Assembly: GCA_000310025.1 (NCBI GenBank)
Contig: FN649741.1
Coordinates: 7,265,476-7,329,475 of the forward strand
Reading direction: 5' to 3'
DNA length: 64,000 nucleotides
Origin: Ectocarpus siliculosus
Lineage: Eukaryota > Sar > Phaeophyceae > Ectocarpales > Ectocarpaceae
How positions within the stretch are numbered: the stretch's first letter is position 1; every line of letters starts with the position of its first letter. The translations under genes and the position numbers were made by a program. The notes below the pieces were generated by a model. That model did not search any database. It was not told the origin of the DNA and was given only the letters and a program-made list of their open reading frames with translations. This document shows positions 58,801-64,000 of this stretch, one piece after another.

Positions 58801-61800
58801 GGGAAGGTTAATTCTGTCCGCTTCCAGAGTCTGGTTTGTCGTTCGAGCGTTCCAACAGGCACGGTTGTGGTGTGTGTTCGGTGCGAAAAAATGTGCACAG
58901 TAAGCCATGAACCATTGCATGCAGAGCAACGGCAGCAGTAAGATATCATTGAAATGCCGGTGACAGCGACAATCTGAAGGCTCTCAATGCCAAAGGAATC
59001 ATGTTCTTAAGAGAGCTACCAGGAAAACGACTAAGAGAGGCAACAGCAAACTCTGGATAACGCTGTACCTGGGCCTCGTCCCATGCCCCCGTGGTAACGT
59101 TGTATTCGAACACGTATACTTTCGCCTGACCCGGTGCGCCGACGAGCGCAGTGTACGTCTCCCGCCCGTACACCTTGTTGATCTACATGTAAGGATACAT
59201 GGAATGATGCAGGTTGGGATCGAAGTTGAGAAGCAGGTGGTGCAAAGTTGTAAAGTAGGGTATGATTGTGGTGTTTTATAGTGTGTGACGCATGACAACA
59301 CATGGATCTCACTAAGCGAGTCACAGAGATGTACCCTGGTGAGTGAAAGCAAACACACATAGTGCCGAGTTTGAAATGTGCCAAAGGTTCACCCCTGACG
59401 TGTTGTTTTACGATTGTCGTGGAACAAATGACGAAGGAATTGCTTGGATCTGACTGGTTTGCACGACTTTGACTTTACGCGTTAAACCCCTGCTGCCGTG
59501 TACTTACTGCCGTGCACTTACCTGGACTGCTTGACCGAAGTGAGCCCCTTGAGCAATATTCCCTTCGAAGGGCAGTAGTTGAGCCTCCTGCTGCCACGCG
59601 CCGTACTCCAACCGGAAAACATAGGCGGACCCGCAGTTTATATGCCTGTTCGGGAGGTTTTCGACGCATAGGGGGCCGTTGAGGATTGTTGGCGTTCGGT
59701 ATTGCCGTCTTTTCGTCAACAACTGTCGAGGTGCCCGCTGTTGAATGATTATGATTTGTCAAGATGATCGATGTGAAAAAGTGGTCTGATCATCGCGTTC
59801 TTCAAAAGCACCGAAGTTCAGCGATACCGTCAAGCGTACATATACACGCAGAAACCTAATTTCAAGAGCTCGGTCTCTTTCGCGAGGGAAACGTTGAATA
59901 TTTCTTAATCAATTCCATTGGCGAGGAGTTAAGATTCTACTTCGAAGTATAACTTAGCTTTCACGCTAACCTTTCTATAGAAGTGTTAAGCTTGTTGTGA
60001 GGAGAAACCATCCGGGCTAGGCATACTAACTATTCAGCTTTTTACGACTCTGCCTTGTGGATATACATTCGGAGATGCCTTGCGTCGCTTAGAATAAGCA
60101 CATGATATATACCTAAGGCAGCGGTCATGGGTTGCGGTACTTCCACAAAAAGCGGTAGGCCTGCGATCCCGGAGCGTGCATTGACCTACAAGCCCAGCGT
60201 GGATGGGTGAGGGACAAAACAACGGCAGCAGCAACGATGACAACGACTACAACGACGTATACCACCACCACCACCATCCCCAAAAACAACAAGGACGACA
60301 TTCCGACGTTACCCATCAATCTCGGAGAATTCGTCGCCAATGATCATGAGACCAGCGTCTTCGGCGGTGTCCAGAGCGCCACCGAACCGGTTCATGTCCT
60401 GACAAGTGTCGTTGGATAAGATATGTTCTAACGATCCGGGCATTCTCAGACAACAAAACGGTTACTTCACTTGCTGCGAATATAGGAATACACCATGCGC
60501 TTTGTAAGCAATTATCGTTCAGATCGGCTGACGAATTGAACATCGCCATTCTTGAACGTATAACACCCCTACCCTATGCATTATGTGCGCTATCTCTTTT
60601 CACAACCTGCAGTAGTTGACTGTGGACCACACACTTGCCTCGGAAACGAATGGTGTGCTGTCGAAGAATAAATGAAAGAAATATTCTCCCTCTCAATCCC
60701 ACCCCCCGTCCATGCTAAGCATGAAACGACCTCCATCGAATCCCTTTGCTTCACCGCCCCCGCCTCCCACCTCGGTGTCGTCCGCGGATATCTTCGAGGT
60801 ATACACCTTGCTGTCCATGAACGTCGTGAAACTGTCGGCCGCGCCCACGGTTCCCCAAGAGGCGGTGGCGTTGTAAGGCCCTTCGCCATCACCATTGTCC
60901 TATTTGCAGAAACAAGCAGTGCGCGCGTGTATACGAACACTGTTAGCTGAGTTGCTGTTGACAGAGGTTCAAATATTCGCCGTTTTCTGTCCGCTAATGG
61001 GTCGTGAGGGATGGCAGGATCACGGAGGACGTACACGACTTCTTCACAAGTTATTGAGAGAGAAGAGTGCACTGAACGAGCATGACGCGTCAGTTCCTTT
61101 CTTTCGTTATGTCCTACACTTTGATAAATAGCGAGGTACTCGCACCGCTATGACCCTTGCCCCTTCGTTGAAATAGAGCGGGAAGGCGTGATTTAACAGC
61201 TTTTACGATCTTCCTGCGAAGGTTTCGCCTTCATGTTTCCCAAGTATTTGTTTTGCATAGGGCTGAGAACCTCACCTCTATCTCCACCACAGCAATGAGG
61301 TCGCCGAGAAAGCTCGGGAACATCCCGGGGACGTAGATAGACACGGTCAGGCTTTCATCAGGCGTCTCGACCACGTTGTCGTCGGTGGTGTTGAGGAGAT
61401 AGTAGACGCTCGCTTCGTACGCGGAAAATTGCATCTGTGAGTATGTTTCATCCAGACAAAGCAGTAAGACAGCCACCGTAGGTGGTTGGACTTTACGCAG
61501 AACCAGAAGGTACTTCGTTGTTTGAAATATACTGCTGATTCACATTGGTGAGGACGTCGCCTTTTCGATGCGTTCGTCGTCTGGCAAGGGCAACAACGTC
61601 GAATCTCCCCAAGGCCGGGCCTTGCGGTTTTCCCCGTTGGTCGGAAAACGCGATTAGCCATCATCTTGCTCAGCTCTGGCGAGACGGGCATGGGGACCTC
61701 GGAGATCACCTGTCATGTCGGCGATGGATTCGAACCCCACCACAACATATTTTCTCAGTAGCACACTTTCCTGTACTCCAAACACATACCATGGTATTTA

Positions 61801-63786
61801 TTTCATTGTCGTCGTTTCATTTTCCTGCCTAGTACCTACTGTGTACAAACTTTAGACCCGCGCGGATTCGGAGTCAACCGATCCAGCTACTGCGCTGTGC
61901 ACGGCGGAACGATTTTTAATAGAGAAGCGCTTCCAGAGATTGCTCGAGTTCTACCTGATCTTCGATCGGCGTGTAGTCCGACAATCCTCGGTAATCGAAC
62001 ATGCCCCCCACCCACAAGGACCGGTTGTTGGCGCTGCCGTAGTACTGCGATCTCGCTGTGGCCGTCCCCGCCCCGACGACATCAGCAGCCGTTTGGAAAA
62101 CCGGCACGTCAGGGTAGGCCACGCTGAGGTCGTAGACTGCTGCGATGTAGTCCTGAACAACGAAGAACAGGAAGGGGTTATGATTAAGCAAGCCAGGCAG
62201 AGAGCGAGAGAGATGGCTGAGAGACAACGTGCCTTGAAATGAGCTGTTGTCCCGTTTCAATATTGTTTTCCGTCGTTTGTCCGGATTTGGTGAAACACAA
62301 CCAGGGAGCGTGACGTGATCAACTCAGCAGAGCAGGGGTGTGGTGTCCACAGTGGGGTAAGCGAGAGAATTTTCTTCCAACGAGTGGCTGAAAACGGCGG
62401 GCTCAAAAGAACCTTGAAACTCGCGAGGTTAAAGGTAACCACGATGAAATTATTAGACAGAGACGGGACAGCTGCCATATTTTCAGAGAACCCAGATTAT
62501 TTTTTCTTGTCTTGCACATAGCTTCGCGATGGGGCAAGCTCGTACCAACACATTTCCCGTACCCCAAATCTCCTAGATGAACGAATTGGAGGCATGGCCA
62601 CCGCAGAAGATACATAACAACAACAACCATCACCTGAAACTCCTGGTCAGCGTTTCGATCGATGGACTTGAGATTGAAAACCTGGGGATTGGAGAACCCC
62701 GAGAACCTCGAGATGTTCATGCTGTCAACCGAGGGTGGGGGCAGGGGTATAAAGTGGCGAGTGATAGTGGACAAAGGGACGGAATCAGAACCATTGTTCA
62801 ATATCATGACGAGCTTCTTTGGTTGGTGTACCACTGTCACGTCCCTGTATGCGAGCTGTGCGCGACACCTTGCTTAGTGTTTGTAGCCATACGGTATATA
62901 GTGCATGCCCCGACTAGGCGCCAACAGCATGTTCATGTTCGAGGGCCTTGACGACTGTCCGCAAGGCCTTTCGCATCCAATTAGCAATCAATGTCGGCCT
63001 AGGATGCGTTCCAGTGTCATGGCACCTTACCCATAGCCCTCTTTTGTTCACCTCTTCCGTCAGGTTCCGATGTGAGCACATGAAATACATGAAGAAGCAC
63101 TAGGCTGATGGTAATTGTGCTGAGCGTATTGCCCTTGTATGCCCTACTGAAAAGCATGTCATTGGAACCCCTCATGGCGGGTTATCAAAATTTCCTGTAG
63201 GAGACATGAGCCGTCACCTTAACGTATCGCCCTCCAGAACGGAGTAGGTGAGGCTTTCGAACCGGAAGGACAAGAAGTCCAGGTTGAACACTTCCACGGC
63301 TCCGGTGTTCAAAGAAGTCAGGTTCTGATCCTCGAAGGATCTGAGAGTAACGGTGATGGTGCTTTGGATGAGATGAGTAAAACGGAGAGATCCCTTTATT
63401 CCTTTCCAGATTTCGAGAGACAAACGATAGCTCGGCTGCGCTAGATATTTTTCTTTGGTAGACCACCCGGCGAGTGTTGGTGGCGCACCCTTGGCAGCTC
63501 GGGAAAAACGAACGTATTCACTCCGAACGAAAAAATAGGCTTAAACACCTCAAGTCGAACAGGGTCCCACGGACATGCCACGGGTACGTTCCCAACGTTC
63601 TCCCGAGGACGCTGTCTAGTCACAAGAAGACGAGACGTACCCATGGATGGTGTCTCGGTTGGGAGCCCCAACGGCGACAAACTGTCCCGAAACGGCGACA
63701 GTTGTTCCGAAAAGATCTTGCCGCTGCTTTATCCAAGGATATAAGAAGCACTGTTCACGGAAGGACGAGTCGACATCCCCAGAAAC
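48465..63786 (-). CDS. FG-GAP / Calx-beta repeat protein (integrin-alpha-like), 5' partial
   Basis: This is a very large, probably secreted or surface-anchored protein whose N-terminus lies beyond the window. FG-GAP repeats build integrin-type beta-propellers; Calx-beta domains are calcium-binding extracellular modules. Exons whose borders and phases I could check include 63786 leftward (DLFGTTVAVSGQFVAVGAP), 62152-61955, 61434-61276, 60899-60771, 60398-60313, 54927-54771, 54477-54350, 53892 leftward, up to 49995, 49249-49143 and the last, 48585-48465, ending IDDDDRDRKECP then stop. About ten FG-GAP-like segments are seen, with GAP or GSP cores near 63.7, 60.35, 59.6, 59.1, 58.8, 58.4, 56.3, 52.7, 51.1 and 50.5 kb. 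Calx-beta segments lie near 63.3-61.3 and 50.2-48.5 kb. Many exons between remain unjoined, and two genes rather than one cannot be excluded. Confidence 0.75.
49811..49864. repeat. (CT)27 microsatellite in an intron of the FG-GAP gene
   Basis: Perfect CT dinucleotides lie between the exon ending at 49995 and the exon starting at 49249 on the minus strand. On the transcript it reads (GA)27 within the intron. Confidence 0.95.
53790..55600 (-). other. DFETGDL / VGGGCD / RIVDASS module within the FG-GAP gene
   Basis: Four consecutive exons encode one recognisable module. About 55600-55425 gives DFETGDLVGWRQTGDAF, 54927-54771 gives YFVGTYEARPG then GPTGTLTSEVF, 54477-54350 gives LLVGGGCDERAEYVELL, and 53892 leftward gives WDVSSLAGRAGQIRIVDASS then WGHINVDEI. 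Phases match at all three junctions (2, 0, 2). From memory, the same string of motifs is found in secreted bacterial and algal proteins, often next to carbohydrate-active domains. It resembles a jelly-roll ligand-binding fold. Its binding partner here is unknown. Confidence 0.7.
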
Positions 63787-64000
63787 CTGCGATATTAGAC
63801 GATGCAACCAGAAACAATAACAACAGAAGACTGGCCGCGGGTTAGCATTGGGGTTTGGGTTGGCGAGGAGAATGGAACGACGATAAGATAGCTTTTCGGT
63901 GATAATCGCGACTCTGAATCCATGCCGGCAAGGGCTGAAATCTGTACCATTGTCATATATTTGTCTAGTATCACACCTATATCTGAGTCTTTTGGTCGTG

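Noticed and set aside
1-64000. Integrated phaeovirus or other viral fossil
   Set aside because: No capsid, polymerase, integrase, envelope or packaging gene signature was seen anywhere in the window.

Overview
The window is nuclear DNA of a photosynthetic stramenopile, most likely a brown alga close to Ectocarpus. The clues are intron-rich genes with long introns, a nucleus-encoded ferredoxin whose leader has a Ser-Ala-Phe motif like the heterokont plastid targeting signal, GC-rich exons, many CAG/CTG tracts, and a very large FG-GAP/Calx-beta surface protein. Organism assignment is inference. All splice models were read by eye; every junction quoted keeps the reading frame and, unless stated, uses GT-AG borders.

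Layout, left to right. (1) Bases 1-6597 hold a Mutator-like DNA transposon (MULE). A seven-exon transposase of about 607 residues (2336-5583, +) lies between two nearly identical 906-base DIRECT repeats. (2) 6918-10971 (+): a plastid-type [2Fe-2S] ferredoxin in five exons. Its third intron carries a dispersed repeat split by a tRNA-derived SINE, and an unsplit copy of the same repeat lies at 24335-24526. (3) 11618-14034 (-): a Mog1 homologue (Ran-binding nuclear transport factor) with a GC-AG intron and a long C-terminal tail. (4) 15487-17850 (+): a small coiled-coil protein, unrecognised. (5) 20242-23679 (-): a single-exon 1145-residue protein with a FYVE-type zinc finger and a very acidic repetitive middle. 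(6) 25350-30066 (+): mitochondrial glyoxalase II in eight exons, also with a GC-AG intron.

(7) About 31670-37380: a gene-poor mosaic of tandem and dispersed repeats with a 100-N gap. Five copies of an 88-base core recur there, four of them downstream of a TATA-like box. (8) 38242-44162 (+): a complete Rab GTPase of 223 residues in four exons, followed by a low-quality poly-G stretch and a 293-N gap. (9) 44700-48460: no gene recognised. (10) 48465 to past 63786 (-): one very long multi-exon gene for an FG-GAP (integrin-alpha-like) and Calx-beta repeat protein, running off the right edge at its 5' side.

The host genes are ordinary housekeeping functions (electron transfer, nuclear import, methylglyoxal detoxification, vesicle traffic) and do not form an operon-like unit. 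The more unusual items are the direct-repeat MULE, the repeated TATA-plus-core units at 35-37 kb, the modular FG-GAP/Calx-beta protein, and a short word, ACAGCAGT or its complement, that recurs about 29 times in the left 47 kb.
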